From NCBI GenBank assembly GCA_963850425.1, contig CAWKLF010000001.1, positions 1,674,001 to 1,738,000 on the forward strand: a stretch of DNA of 64,000 nucleotides. Reading direction: 5' to 3'. This stretch comes from Gp1-AA133 sp963850425 (GTDB taxonomy: Bacteria; Acidobacteriota; Terriglobia; Terriglobales; Acidobacteriaceae). The translations under genes were made by a program, and so were the position numbers. The notes beneath the pieces are model-generated. The model worked only from the letters and a program-made list of their open reading frames with translations. It was not told where the DNA came from and searched no databases. Within the stretch, counting starts at the first letter, position 1. Each line of letters opens with the position of its first letter. Shown here in pieces: positions 52,732 to 61,609 of the stretch.

Positions 52732-53712
52732 CTACAACCCCGGTTCCCGAAGAATTTGTTGCACTCCGTTAACGCCCATGTATTCGCGTAACGTGAGTTC
52801 CACGTCCTGTACGGACAAGGCGTGCGTGGCCGACTCGTTGACCACGCGAATCCCAAGATTCTTGAATGGATTCGCCTTGTCGAACGGGTTCGGCTTTTTG
52901 TCCGCGACCTTGTCGGGATCAGGAAACGCAAAGATCAGTGAGCGCGCCGCGTAGTGATGGGCGTGCCCTTCTTCGTGCTCGTGATCGCGGTGGATGTGCC
53001 CGTAGAGCACGGTGACGTTCTCGTAGGGCGCGAGCACGTTCATCACGTCGTCTCCGTCGCTGGTGAACCACTCCCACTCCGGCTTGAGGTCGAACAACGG
53101 ACGATGCGTGAACACCACGATGGGCGCCGTCTTCGGAAAGCGGGCCAGATCTTTCTTGAGCCACGCCAGCTGCTCGGGGCCGACTTCGGGTTTCGCTCGC
53201 GAGACATTGTCAAGCGCGACAAAATGCACGCCGCGATGGTCGAATGAGTAATAGGTTTCCTTGAAGAACTCGCGGTATAGCTGCCCGCCATCCAGCCCGG
53301 CGTCGTGTTCGCCGGGGACGTACATCACCTTGCCGACCTTCATGCGCGCGCTGATTTCCTGAAACTGCTTCATGCGCTGCGCGTGCACATCCTTCTCTTC
53401 TGTGTCGTGCGTCAGGTCGCCCGTGAATAAAACCAGGTCAGGCGCCTTGGGCAAGGCATTGATCATTTCCACGGCGCGTTCAAATGCCTTGGTCCCCAGC
53501 GGATCGGGAGGGCCATTGAAGCCGACATGCGCATCGCTCAACTGCACAAACGAAAACGGCGTCACCGCCTCGCCATTCTGTTTGCCAAGCCAGCGCATCA
53601 TCTCGCCCGCCTCGCCCGCAACCGGCATGGGTAACGCCGTGTAAAGGACGCCGATGCCTAAAGAACTGCCCGCAATTTTCATGAACGATCTGCGGTTCAC
53701 CGCTTTTTTCAT
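52732..53712 (-). CDS. Tat-exported metallophosphoesterase
   Basis: 326 residues. A twin-arginine signal (NRRSFMKIAGSSLGIGVLYTAL) suggests folded export. The calcineurin-like blocks are QLSDAHVGFNG, LVLFTGDLTHD, VPGEHDAGL, and then VFTHRPL and LYGHIHRDHEHEEGHAHH. The last contains an unusual His-rich run. It could hydrolyse phosphomonoesters or diesters in the periplasm. It is the first gene of the minus-strand run containing CuA and cytochrome c, with 81 bases between it and CuA. Confidence 0.85.
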   Translation of the reverse strand: MKKAVNRRSFMKIAGSSLGIGVLYTALPMPVAGEAGEMMRWLGKQNGEAVTPFSFVQLSDAHVGFNGPPDPLGTKAFERAVEMINALPKAPDLVLFTGDLTHDTEEKDVHAQRMKQFQEISARMKVGKVMYVPGEHDAGLDGGQLYREFFKETYYSFDHRGVHFVALDNVSRAKPEVGPEQLAWLKKDLARFPKTAPIVVFTHRPLFDLKPEWEWFTSDGDDVMNVLAPYENVTVLYGHIHRDHEHEEGHAHHYAARSLIFAFPDPDKVADKKPNPFDKANPFKNLGIRVVNESATHALSVQDVELTLREYMGVNGVQQILREPGL

Positions 53713-53759
53713 GGCTCGCTCCTGTTTTGCTGATGCTCACCGGGAATAACTGAGCAAGG

Positions 53760-53773
53760 CGGAACGTATTCCG
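53760..53773. promoter_or_regulatory. Short palindrome in the divergent promoter region
   Basis: CGGAACGTATTCCG has perfect 5-bp arms around a 4-base centre. It lies between the phosphoesterase and the sigma factor, which diverge, so it could be a shared operator. Some ECF promoters also use GGAAC in the -35 box. Confidence 0.3.
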
Positions 53774-53853
53774 TGGAAAACCGAAAAACTGTCGAAAAAA
53801 TACTTTCGTGGGATGGGAATAATTTGCGGGTCGGGCAGTTTACTCTATTGTGC

Positions 53854-54396
53854 GTGGCGCCACCCCCGCAGCCCGCGACGTTTGAAGAGCTGGCCATGCC
53901 GCTTTTTGAGCAGCTCTACAACTTCGCCCATTGGCTGTCGCAGAATCGCGAAGAGGCCGAAGACCTGGTGCAGGAAACCTATGCCAAGGCGCTGCGCGGA
54001 TTTTCGTCGTACCAGCAGGGAACGAATTTTCGCGCCTGGATGTACCGTATCCTGCGCAATACGTTCCTGACATCGCGCACGGGACTGAGCGCCACCATGA
54101 CCGTTCCGCTGGAAACCGATGAGGAAGGTCCGGTCATCGTGGCTGCTGACACGCAGACCCCGGAAGCGATCTTTCTCGAGCGCTCGAATCACGAGCTTCT
54201 GCAAACTTCGCTCGACGAACTTCCCCTGCATTTCCGCGAGGTGCTGCTCCTCTGCGAAGTCGAGGAGATGTCTTATCAGGAAATCGCCGACACGCTGGGG
54301 ATTCCGGCTGGAACCGTGATGTCGCGTTTATCGCGGGCGCGTGCCGCGTTGCGTGGGCTGGTGCGCGAGAAGTTGCAGAGAGTGCAGAAAGGTTGA
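53854..54396 (+). CDS. ECF-family RNA polymerase sigma factor
   Basis: About 180 residues from a GTG at 53854; the open frame begins at GTG 53773, and an ATG at 53899 is possible. Region 2 is PLFEQLYNFAHWLSQNREEAEDLVQETYAKALRGF and GTNFRAWMYRILRNTFLT; region 4 is LPLHFREVLLLCEVEEMSYQEIADTLGIPAGTVMSRL. The anti-sigma gene follows after 3 bases. The divergent neighbour is the phosphoesterase-CuA-cytochrome c run, its likely target. The signal is unknown. Confidence 0.85.
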   Translation: MAPPPQPATFEELAMPLFEQLYNFAHWLSQNREEAEDLVQETYAKALRGFSSYQQGTNFRAWMYRILRNTFLTSRTGLSATMTVPLETDEEGPVIVAADTQTPEAIFLERSNHELLQTSLDELPLHFREVLLLCEVEEMSYQEIADTLGIPAGTVMSRLSRARAALRGLVREKLQRVQKG

Positions 54397-54399
54397 CGC

Positions 54400-55161
54400 A
54401 TGGCCTGCGATCAGTGGCAAGCCCAACTCGATAGCTATCTCGATGGGGAGCTTTCGGCGGAGGCCATGCGGTCGCTCGACGCGCACCTGCGCGCCTGCCA
54501 AGCCTGCACCGCCGATGTCCTCGCACGCGTGCAATTCAAGCGGGCAGTCAAGATGGCCGGGAAGCGCTTTGCGCCCAGCGCCGAGTTCCGCGCCAAGCTG
54601 CAAAAAGCGGTCGCGCCCCAACGCCGCTGGAACTGGAATTTTGGCTGGAAGCTGGCGACTGCAGCGTTGGCTCTAGCGCTTTTTGCGGGAGCCGTGACCA
54701 CGTATGCGGGAAGAGAAAGCCTTCGGCGGCAGCATTTCTATACCGAACTCGCAGACTTGCACGTGGCTACCCTGGGCAGCGTCAATCCGGTCGACGTCAT
54801 CTCCACCGACCGGCACACGGTGAAGCCCTGGTTCCAGGGAAAGATTCCCTTCAGTTTCAACTTGCCTGAATTACAGAACACGAATTTCACCCTGATCGGA
54901 GGCCGGGTCACCTATGTCGGCCAACAGTCGGGCGCGCATCTCATCTACCAGATCCGCAAACATGAAATTTCAGTGTTCATTTTGCCGGCTGGGAGTGGCG
55001 ATGCAATTTTCCGCGACGATTCCAAAGTTGAGCGCAGGCAGACCTTTAATGTCGAGGACTGGACGCAGGCAGGCTTGCGCTACGTTCTCTTCGGTGACGC
55101 CAGCGCGGAAGACATCCAAAAGCTCAGCGCTCTACTAAGGACGGCGGCGTTACAGAAATGA
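54400..55161 (+). CDS. Zinc-binding transmembrane anti-sigma factor
   Basis: 253 residues. Residues 1-45 are the zinc-finger anti-sigma domain, with His29, Cys33 and Cys36 in DAHLRACQAC; a further Cys sits at residue 3. A membrane span at about 85-105 (LATAALALALFAGAVTTYA) leads to a periplasmic domain of 145 residues (FNLPELQNTNFTLIGGRVTYVGQ). The last part is beta-rich. It directly follows the sigma gene, as a pair. It would hold the sigma factor until a periplasmic signal is received. Confidence 0.85.
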   Translation: MACDQWQAQLDSYLDGELSAEAMRSLDAHLRACQACTADVLARVQFKRAVKMAGKRFAPSAEFRAKLQKAVAPQRRWNWNFGWKLATAALALALFAGAVTTYAGRESLRRQHFYTELADLHVATLGSVNPVDVISTDRHTVKPWFQGKIPFSFNLPELQNTNFTLIGGRVTYVGQQSGAHLIYQIRKHEISVFILPAGSGDAIFRDDSKVERRQTFNVEDWTQAGLRYVLFGDASAEDIQKLSALLRTAALQK

Positions 55162-55176
55162 CGTCTCACTCGCGCC

Positions 55177-55554
55177 TTAGGGCGTGATGGTGAAACTCAT
55201 ACTTGCCGAAGTCTGTCCGCCTTGATTCATGTAAATCCCCGTGCCGCCGGGGTTCTTTACATAGACAGGCACTGTTTGTGCCATGGCAATGTCGGCTGCT
55301 GTGATGGCGGCCGTGACCTTTGAGGAGGACACGAACGTGGTTGTGCGCGTGGTCCCGCTCCAATAAACAACGGCGCCGCTTGTGAAACCCGAGCCGTTCA
55401 CGGTGAGGGTGAACGCGGTTCCTCCGACAGCGGTGCTATTGGGAGCGAGCGAACTGATGGACGGAGCGCCCGCCGCCACCGTCCCGTTTCCCTTGGAACT
55501 GTAGCCGCAGCCGACCGCGAACAAAATGAGGAGGAAGAGGCAAATCGTCTTCAT
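55177..55554 (-). CDS. IPT/TIG-domain lipoprotein
   Basis: 125 residues with a lipobox (FAVGC at residue 16). One immunoglobulin-like IPT/TIG domain fills the rest: PSISSLAPNSTAVGGTAFTLTVNGSGFTSGAVVYW, then VPVYVKNPGGTG. Such domains occur in surface and adhesion proteins. It converges on the anti-sigma gene with a 15-base gap. Binding partner unknown. Confidence 0.75.
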   Translation of the reverse strand: MKTICLFLLILFAVGCGYSSKGNGTVAAGAPSISSLAPNSTAVGGTAFTLTVNGSGFTSGAVVYWSGTTRTTTFVSSSKVTAAITAADIAMAQTVPVYVKNPGGTGIYMNQGGQTSASMSFTITP

Positions 55555-55701
55555 ACATAACCTCCGGAACGAAGTTTGCCTTACTAATCCGGAGGGTAGG
55601 ACTTGGCGACGATGCGAATGTCAGGTTCGTGTCAATTTCTGGTAAAGGTTTGGTGGCACCCGGTGCGCTCCCCGGTTAGTCCATTCGGGACACAAGGGAA
55701 G

Positions 55702-56544
55702 TCAGGGGAGCGACTCGTAGAGCGCAGCCACCGCTTCTGCTTTCCAGACGGCGCCCAGTTCCAGTGCCTGATTTTCTTCCGAATAGACGCCCAGGAATTT
55801 GGTTGCGTTGCCGGTGTGGGAGGTGCCGGACTTGCTCTGATAACTGCCGAATCGCCGCGCGTAGACGGGCGAGCCTGACATCCCTGAGCGCGCAGTTGCG
55901 TCGACCAGGAACTTGGCCTTGCCGCCATAATTAATGTCGAGATCGCTGGCGATCGTGCCCGATTTCCAGATGGGCAGGCCGCCTCCCTGGGTTTCACCGA
56001 ACGGGAAACCGACAACGTTGACCGGATCGCCCGGGGCGAGTTCAACATCGGTATTCCTGAGCGACAAATCCAGCGGGTAAAACTGCACGCCACTAATATT
56101 TTTCAGTGGAAGCGCGACCAAGTCGGCGGCAGCGCCCAGGGTCGGATGCTCGAGCCAGCGATGGTGCTTGTTCTCGTCGTAAAGGCTCTCTTCAACCCAG
56201 AACCAGTCCCCCAGATGGCCGGCCGTGTTATGGAGGATTTTTAGCTTATCGGCACAGATCCAACCGCCGACGTCGTCCGGACTGCTATCTTCCGCACAGG
56301 TCAGAACCACGTGCCGGTTGGTAACCAGGTAGTAGTTTTCATCTTTCTTGAGAACGAAACCCGTTGCCCTGCCGATAGAAGCGTCGCCGTGAAAAACAGC
56401 AACTGCCAGGGATGTGACCGACAGGCGATCAATCGTCTGGCTATTTTGAGCGACGGCCGACAACACGGTGCATGCGCACAAAAGCAGTTGCGCGGCGAAC
56501 TTCCCCAAGGGGTATCCTCCAAGTTTGCTGGTCGTGCCGATCAT
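55702..56544 (-). CDS. Secreted trypsin-like serine protease
   Basis: 280 residues from the ATG at 56544; a signal (LLLCACTVLSAVAQ) is visible. The chymotrypsin-fold triad is His in YYLVTNRHVVLTC, Asp in GAAADLVALPL and Ser in ATARSGMSGSPVYA. No PDZ domain follows, so it is a short S1-type protease rather than a full DegP. It probably cleaves proteins outside the cytoplasm. No immediate operon partner. Confidence 0.8.
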   Translation of the reverse strand: MIGTTSKLGGYPLGKFAAQLLLCACTVLSAVAQNSQTIDRLSVTSLAVAVFHGDASIGRATGFVLKKDENYYLVTNRHVVLTCAEDSSPDDVGGWICADKLKILHNTAGHLGDWFWVEESLYDENKHHRWLEHPTLGAAADLVALPLKNISGVQFYPLDLSLRNTDVELAPGDPVNVVGFPFGETQGGGLPIWKSGTIASDLDINYGGKAKFLVDATARSGMSGSPVYARRFGSYQSKSGTSHTGNATKFLGVYSEENQALELGAVWKAEAVAALYESLP

Positions 56545-56689
56545 GCAGCAAAGGCTGGTTCCGGCCAATCAGAAAATAGACGGTACCGGCCCCGGCCGGT
56601 GAGATCACAAGGACGGCCGCGATATCTCTGCTGCTGATTCTGCCCTTCGCCCTTGTGTGCCCAGTCCGAGCTCGAGCGAGCGCCCTGTG

Positions 56690-57421
56690 TCAGTAGACCC
56701 GGATGGAAGAAATGCGATCGTTCCAACTATGTCCCGGGCTGACCTGGAAGCTCTGCAGATTCTCCACGTCATTGCGGATTTCAAGTCTCGGACCACGGAA
56801 GCCAGCATCCTGAAAGACGGTGGCGGTGGCGCGCCCGTATAGGCGAACGGATGAAATCCTATCGCTGAACCCTGGGGGAACCTGATCGATGCGATCGCCT
56901 TTTTCCACGCAGAATTTCTCACCACGGAAGTTCTCTTCCTTGAAAAAGCACGCGCCGTCGCGATCCCAGTCCCCCTGGTACCGCATGGAAACAACTTCGA
57001 TCGAGGAGACGCGGTCGTTCCAGCTGTGACCGGGCTGGATCTGGTACTTCTGCAGGTTGGCAACGTCCTCGCGCAGGCGAAGGCTCGGTTCCTGGAAGTC
57101 GCGCCCCTGATAAACCGTCACCTCGGTGCGGCCGAAGATCCGTACCGACGAGATGCGGTCGTTGAAACCGGGAGGGACCATGGCCACACGTTCACCCGGG
57201 CGGACACAGAACTTCTCCCCACCAAAGTCGATCTCTTTGAAGAAGCAGGCACCGCCGCGGCGATATTGGTCGTCACGGTCATCGTGCCGGGATCGGTCGT
57301 CACGGTCGCGCCCGTTCTGGTCGTAAGGGTCATAGCGATCTTGCGCGGCGACGCGTCCTACCGTGCTGATTACAGTCAAGACAAGCAGGAAAAGAGCGAG
57401 TGAGATACGGGAGAGAGTCAC
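56690..57421 (-). CDS. Beta/gamma-crystallin-like (peptidase inhibitor I36 type) secreted protein
   Basis: 243 residues from a GTG at 57421 preceded by AGGAGG. A signal segment (ISLALFLLVLTVISTV) precedes an Asp/Arg-rich low-complexity stretch (DRYDPYDQNGRDRDD), then two I36-like repeats: GACFFKEIDFGGEKFCVRPGERV and GACFFKEENFRGEKFCVEKGDRI, each with paired Cys and FNDRISSVRIFG or FSDRISSVRLYG. Members include Streptomyces protease inhibitors and crystallin-fold proteins, many binding calcium. The function here is not established. Confidence 0.8.
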   Translation of the reverse strand: MTLSRISLALFLLVLTVISTVGRVAAQDRYDPYDQNGRDRDDRSRHDDRDDQYRRGGACFFKEIDFGGEKFCVRPGERVAMVPPGFNDRISSVRIFGRTEVTVYQGRDFQEPSLRLREDVANLQKYQIQPGHSWNDRVSSIEVVSMRYQGDWDRDGACFFKEENFRGEKFCVEKGDRIDQVPPGFSDRISSVRLYGRATATVFQDAGFRGPRLEIRNDVENLQSFQVSPGHSWNDRISSIRVY

Positions 57422-57621
57422 GTTACGCCTCCTGAAAAAAGTTGGCCGCAGGCGTTCTGCGAGCCGATCGAATGATAATGCAGGAAAGGTATTTGTGCTG
57501 CTCTGAGATCGTCGGAACCAAGGCCGGGAAAGCAGCGAAGGTGGCAATGCGAAGACGGGTACGAGAGACCGTCGATCTGGGAGAGAAGAGAGAGGGAAGT
57601 CGGAACTCAGGAATATTCCGG

Positions 57622-57661
57622 AAAAACAAAGCGCCCCTGACTCATTCGAGTCACGGGACGC
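57622..57661 (-). terminator. Terminator-like hairpin upstream of the I36 gene, minus strand
   Basis: Read on the minus strand, GCGTCCC then G then TGACTC pair with GAGTCA then GGGGCGC across a GAAT loop (one internal mismatch), followed by TTTGTTTTT. It lies about 200 bases before the I36 start in the 534-base gap (57422-57955) in which no other gene was found. No known upstream gene on this strand would need it, so it may end a small RNA or serve as a leader attenuator. Confidence 0.55.
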
Positions 57662-57955
57662 CAGTTAAACAGCCCTCCCCCAAGTGCTGCTCGAGAACCA
57701 CTCTACGATTTCGCCCCCTCCAGTGGAATGGCACTGATGGGCTATGCGCAGGAGCCGGAAAGAGCCGGGAGAAAACCTGTAATTTCGGTCAAATTCCCCG
57801 AAAATACGGGTATTCCGCAGGTGTACAGGTGCTTCCGTAACCTGCTCGATTGACTATTGACGTGCGATATTCAGCATGGCGAAAGAGCCAAAGACCCACC
57901 GCTATCACGGACCTCCGACGGGGAGCGCGGGCGAAAATCAAGGAAGGTCTCATCC

Positions 57956-58447
57956 ATGCTGCAGCCACCAGACAACAAGAATGCGGCGCCCTCGGCGTCG
58001 AATCCGAATACCTACACACCGGTGAAGACATCAAGCGCCCCCATGGAACAGGCCACGATCGGCCGCTCCCTGGTTATCAAGGGCGACATCAGCGGATCCG
58101 AGTCGTTGTTCGTCGACGGACGCATTGAAGGAACCGTCAACATACCCGAAAACCGCGTCACGGTGGGCCGCAATGGCGTCGTGACCGCCGATGTGAATGC
58201 CCGGGAAGTCGTGATCATGGGCAAGGTGCACGGCAACATCATCTGCAGCGACCGGCTGGACATCCGCAGCGAAGGCTCGGTGACCGGCGATGTGGTAGTG
58301 CAGCGCATCAGCGTGGAAGATGGCGCCATCCTGAAAGGCAGCGTGCAGGTGCAGGCCGCTTCCGAGCAGAAAAACAAGTCACAGCAGCAGTCCAAGCCCT
58401 CGAACAACGAAGCTGCCAAATCCATGGCCGCATCGGCTGGAGCTTAG
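57956..58447 (+). CDS. Bactofilin
   Basis: 163 residues. The bactofilin core is IGRSLVIKGDISGSESLFVDGRIEGTVN, then VTVGRNGVVTADVNAREVVIMGKVHGNI and LDIRSEGSVTGDVVVQRISVEDGAIL, a right-handed beta-helix that polymerises into cytoskeletal filaments. Disordered, Gln/Ser-rich tails flank it. It helps shape cell poles, stalks or division. The frame is open upstream to 57857, but the ATG at 57956 fits the family start. Confidence 0.85.
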   Translation: MLQPPDNKNAAPSASNPNTYTPVKTSSAPMEQATIGRSLVIKGDISGSESLFVDGRIEGTVNIPENRVTVGRNGVVTADVNAREVVIMGKVHGNIICSDRLDIRSEGSVTGDVVVQRISVEDGAILKGSVQVQAASEQKNKSQQQSKPSNNEAAKSMAASAGA

Positions 58448-58479
58448 TTCGCAAGAACAATTTGGCGCCACGAAAGAAA

Positions 58480-58510
58480 GGGCACGAGAACCTCGTGCCC
58501 TTTTGTTTTT
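58480..58510 (+). terminator. Terminator after the bactofilin gene
   Basis: GGGCACGAG and CTCGTGCCC form a perfect 9-bp stem with loop AAC, followed by TTTTGTTTTT. It also lies 30 bases after the msrB stop codon on the other strand, where it might act weakly. Confidence 0.9.
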
Positions 58511-58539
58511 GTCCTACTTGGCCAGCGCGGAGAAATCGG

Positions 58540-58971
58540 CTATTTCTTCCCCGAATTTTCCGTCTTCAGGTCGAGAGACGCCGAGTTCATGCAATAGCGC
58601 AACCCAGTCGGCGCCGGGCCATCCTCGAAAACGTGACCCAGGTGCGCACCGCAATGCGCGCAGCGGGCCTCGACCCGGGTCATCCCGTGGGCATTGTCGA
58701 CGTGCTCTTCAACGTTCGCCCGATCGATCGGGGCGTAGAAACTCGGCCACCCCGTGCCTGAGTCGAACTTGGTCTCCGAGGTGAACAGCGGAGCGCCGCA
58801 TCCCACGCAGGTGTAAGTGCCCGGTTCCTTCGTCTTCCAGTATTCGCCGGTGAAAGCGCGCTCCGTACCCGCTTCGCGGGTGACGTGATACTGCTCGGGA
58901 GAGAGTTGCGCGCGCCATTCGGACTCGGTCTTGGTGATCTTCGAGGTCGAATCTGAAACTTTATCTGCCAT
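58540..58971 (-). CDS. msrB: Peptide methionine (R)-S-oxide reductase
   Basis: 143 residues from the ATG at 58971, preceded by AGAAAGG. The MsrB core is present: GTGWPSFYAPI, two CxxC zinc motifs (CVGC and CAHC), and the catalytic Cys in GLRYCMNSASL. The N-terminal resolving Cys seen in some members is absent; a zinc-bound, thioredoxin-dependent form is likely. It repairs oxidised methionine. The frame is open to 59073, with less fit. Confidence 0.95.
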   Translation of the reverse strand: MADKVSDSTSKITKTESEWRAQLSPEQYHVTREAGTERAFTGEYWKTKEPGTYTCVGCGAPLFTSETKFDSGTGWPSFYAPIDRANVEEHVDNAHGMTRVEARCAHCGAHLGHVFEDGPAPTGLRYCMNSASLDLKTENSGKK

Positions 58972-59168
58972 AAAAGCCTTTCTATAGTCCGAATAAATAC
59001 TCTTCATTGGATGCGCCAGCAACCGGAAAGTCACAGCACCAAAGGCTTGTACAAAGCTTGTGATTCGTATCACCCGCGGCGGTGACCGCTGACCTTTTTA
59101 GTGTATTCTCTATAGGCTAATATTGTATCACATTGCATTTACTTGTAGAGATAGGGGTGATTAGGGTG

Positions 59169-59612
59169 ATGGGGAAATTAAGCAAACATTTTTCACGGAA
59201 AGAATTGAGTTGTCGCTGCTGTGGACGTGTGCAGATCGATTCCAAATTGCTGGATGGGCTGGAAGCCCTGCGATCGCTCGCAGGGGCGCCCATAATCGTG
59301 CATGCGGGTTATAGATGCCCTCGACACAATCAGCAGGTCGGCGGGGTGCCGCACAGCGAGCATCTGGCAGGGCTGGCTGCGGATGTCAGCGTGCCGGGGC
59401 TGTCGTTGCAAAGAATGTACGAACTCGCGCTGAAGGTACCGCAGTTTGCAGGCGGAGGCATCGGCGTGTACGACGGGAATTTTCTGCATGTGGATGTTCG
59501 GAAGCGCATAGCACGGTGGGCGCGGGTAGGTGGACGATACGTCGGAGTTTCCGCACTGGTGCGGGAACCGGAACTGCTCGCAGAAAAAGCGAGCGCGGGG
59601 CATGCGGGATGA
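59169..59612 (+). CDS. M15 family peptidase (YcbK/DUF882-like)
   Basis: 147 residues from the ATG at 59169. The M15 zinc site is HSEHLAGLAADVSV (His, Asp), with a second His in NFLHVDVRK; VHAGYRCPRHNQQVGG precedes it. It probably trims peptidoglycan stem peptides (D-Ala-D-Ala type or L-Ala-D-Glu type). No signal peptide is predicted, so export may need another system. Cys-rich N-terminus (ELSCRCCGR) is unusual for the family. Confidence 0.8.
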   Translation: MGKLSKHFSRKELSCRCCGRVQIDSKLLDGLEALRSLAGAPIIVHAGYRCPRHNQQVGGVPHSEHLAGLAADVSVPGLSLQRMYELALKVPQFAGGGIGVYDGNFLHVDVRKRIARWARVGGRYVGVSALVREPELLAEKASAGHAG

Positions 59613-59692
59613 CTTCGACGACGATGATTCGGGAAGCGATAATTTTAAACTCGAAGATAGCGAAGAATGGATGCGCGGGCTGGATGTTGCGC

Positions 59693-60187
59693 CTACACGC
59701 CCTCGCCAATTTTGCGGTACTGGCTGCCAAAGAAGAGCAGAGGCTTTCCATCGCGAACGACGACCTCCTCGACCTCAGCGATGAAGATGGTGTGATCACC
59801 GGCGTCCTGCGCCGTGTGCAGGCGGCATTCCAGATATGCCAGCGCGCCATGCAGAACGGGCGTGCCGTGTTGCGTGCGCTCAAAGCCCGCGCCTGCTTCC
59901 TGGGCAGCACGATCGTGGGTTCGTGCCGGGCGCGCATAATACTCCGAAATGGCACGCTGATTCTCAGACAGTATGTTCACCCCGAAGCGCTTCTTGGCGT
60001 GCAAATGTGCATGGGTGCGAGCGCGCTGATCGACGCACACCAGCACCAGCATCGGGTCAAGCGACACAGAGGCGAACGCGTTCGCCGTCATGCCGTGCAC
60101 CTGGTTGTCGGAATCGAGCGTAATTACGGTGATGCCGGTCGCAAAGCATCCCAGGGCCTTGCGGAAGTCGGCCTGGCTCACACCCAT
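59693..60187 (-). CDS. Flavin reductase-like protein
   Basis: 164 residues matching the flavin reductase (FMN-binding split barrel) family: FRKALGCFATGITVITLD, then GMTANAFASVSLDPMLVLVCVD, FGVNILSENQ, and HTIFIAEVEEVVVRDGKPLLFF. The partner oxygenase is not in the window. It lies back-to-back with the F420 gene run across 225 bases, which suggests a redox or F420-associated role, although this family uses FMN or FAD. Confidence 0.85.
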   Translation of the reverse strand: MGVSQADFRKALGCFATGITVITLDSDNQVHGMTANAFASVSLDPMLVLVCVDQRARTHAHLHAKKRFGVNILSENQRAISEYYARPARTHDRAAQEAGAGFERTQHGTPVLHGALAYLECRLHTAQDAGDHTIFIAEVEEVVVRDGKPLLFFGSQYRKIGEGV

Positions 60188-60412
60188 AGCGTCGTATTCT
60201 GCCTCCGGCTGACCGATAAGTTAACACGACGAAGCAGTCTCAACCTTCGGCCGCTCTGCACGCCGGTCGTTCCGGCCGCTGGACAGATGCAGTCTCCTGA
60301 CCGCGCGGGCATCGTCCGCTTACGAACTCTGCCAGGCGGCTTTCATGTATCATGCCTGCTACCCGGGCATATTCAGGGTGAGTCAACCGCCACTCGGGAA
60401 ATTGACGCAGCT

Positions 60413-61609
60413 TTGAGCCCCACCACCGAAAATAATCCGCAGTCAGGCGCTCTGGCCGAGTCGCTTGCCAGCGTGCGATCTGGAAAGCCTCTGTCGCGCG
60501 AAACCGCCCTCGAATTGATTCAGTGCAGTGATGAATTCCTTCCGCAGCTTCTTGCCGCGGCCCGGAGCGCCAAGGAGCAATTCAAGCCGGGAGTTATCAC
60601 CTATTCGCGCAAGGTGTTTTTGCCTCTGACAAACCTATGCCGCGACTACTGCGGGTATTGCGTATTCCGGAAGGATCCCGGCGATCCCGGGGCGCACACC
60701 ATGACACCGGACGAGATCCTGGAAGTTGTGCGCGGTGGCGAAGAGCTCGGCTGTACGGAAGCGTTGTTCAGCCTGGGGGACAAGCCCGAGTTGTTGTTCC
60801 CGGAGATGCGCGAAACGCTGCGCCATCTTGGCTACCGTTCGACCCTGCACTATCTCGAGGCGATGTGCGAACTGGTGCTCCGGGAAACGTCACTCCTGCC
60901 GCATCCGAATCCGGGATTGATGAGTGCGGAATGGATTGCCCGACTTGCGGCGGTTTCCCCGAGCATGGGTCTGATGCTGGAGACTACGAACGCGGACCTG
61001 CTCGGGCGCGGCCTGGCTCACGACAACGCGCCCGACAAGCTTCCTGCCAAGCGCTTGCGCGTGATCGAAGACGCGGGCAAACAGCGCGTGCCCTTCACCA
61101 CCGGTCTTTTGATCGGAATCGGCGAAAGCATTGAGGATCGCGTCGATACTCTCCTTGCCATTCGCCAGATGCACGAACGTTACGGACACATTCAGGAAGT
61201 CATCGTGCAGAATTTCCGCGCCAAACCTGGAATTCCGATGCAGGATTGTCTGGAGCCTGCACTCGGCGATATGTTGCGCACGGTGGCGGTGGCGCGCCTG
61301 CTGATGCCGGAGGTAAACATTCAGGCACCTCCCAACCTGTCGGCTCCCTACTATGATGATTTGCTGGAAGCCGGCATCAACGATTGGGGAGGCGTTTCGC
61401 CACTGACGCCCGACTTCATCAATCCGGAAAAGCCCTGGCCGCACCTGGAACAACTCCGCCTTCGGACCGAGATCAGGGGTTTCACTCTTGAACAGCGTCT
61501 GCCGGTTTATCCGGAATTCTTGCCAATGGTTGCAGCCCGTCCCGGACTGGTAGCCGATCGCGTGCGCGCCGCCGCGGATACGCGCGGCTATTGCCGGAGG
61601 GCCGCGTGA
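60413..61609 (+). CDS. cofG: 7,8-didemethyl-8-hydroxy-5-deazariboflavin synthase subunit CofG
   Basis: 398 residues from a TTG at 60413. The radical SAM motif is CRDYCGYC (Cys76, Cys80, Cys83) after VFLPLTNL, and LGDKPELLFPEMRETLRHLGY follows. It works with CofH to convert 5-amino-6-ribitylaminouracil and tyrosine to Fo, the chromophore precursor of F420. In some bacteria both halves are fused (FbiC); here only the CofG half is seen. The open frame continues far upstream and an ATG at 60287 is possible, but no ribosome site decides it. cofD overlaps its stop by four bases. Confidence 0.85.
   Translation: MSPTTENNPQSGALAESLASVRSGKPLSRETALELIQCSDEFLPQLLAAARSAKEQFKPGVITYSRKVFLPLTNLCRDYCGYCVFRKDPGDPGAHTMTPDEILEVVRGGEELGCTEALFSLGDKPELLFPEMRETLRHLGYRSTLHYLEAMCELVLRETSLLPHPNPGLMSAEWIARLAAVSPSMGLMLETTNADLLGRGLAHDNAPDKLPAKRLRVIEDAGKQRVPFTTGLLIGIGESIEDRVDTLLAIRQMHERYGHIQEVIVQNFRAKPGIPMQDCLEPALGDMLRTVAVARLLMPEVNIQAPPNLSAPYYDDLLEAGINDWGGVSPLTPDFINPEKPWPHLEQLRLRTEIRGFTLEQRLPVYPEFLPMVAARPGLVADRVRAAADTRGYCRRAA

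Noticed and set aside
57600..57700. Cyclic di-GMP riboswitch
   Set aside because: GGGACGC is present, but the surrounding pairing is a simple hairpin, and the conserved GEMM core bases are missing.
57442..57840. 132-codon open frame in the gap before bactofilin
   Set aside because: Lys/Arg-rich without domain-like pattern, no ribosome site, and it crosses the terminator-like hairpin.
59315..60412. The cofG reading frame stays open for 366 codons upstream
   Set aside because: The upstream part overlaps the M15 peptidase and the flavin reductase, has low-complexity Arg-rich translation, and no radical SAM enzyme has such an extension.
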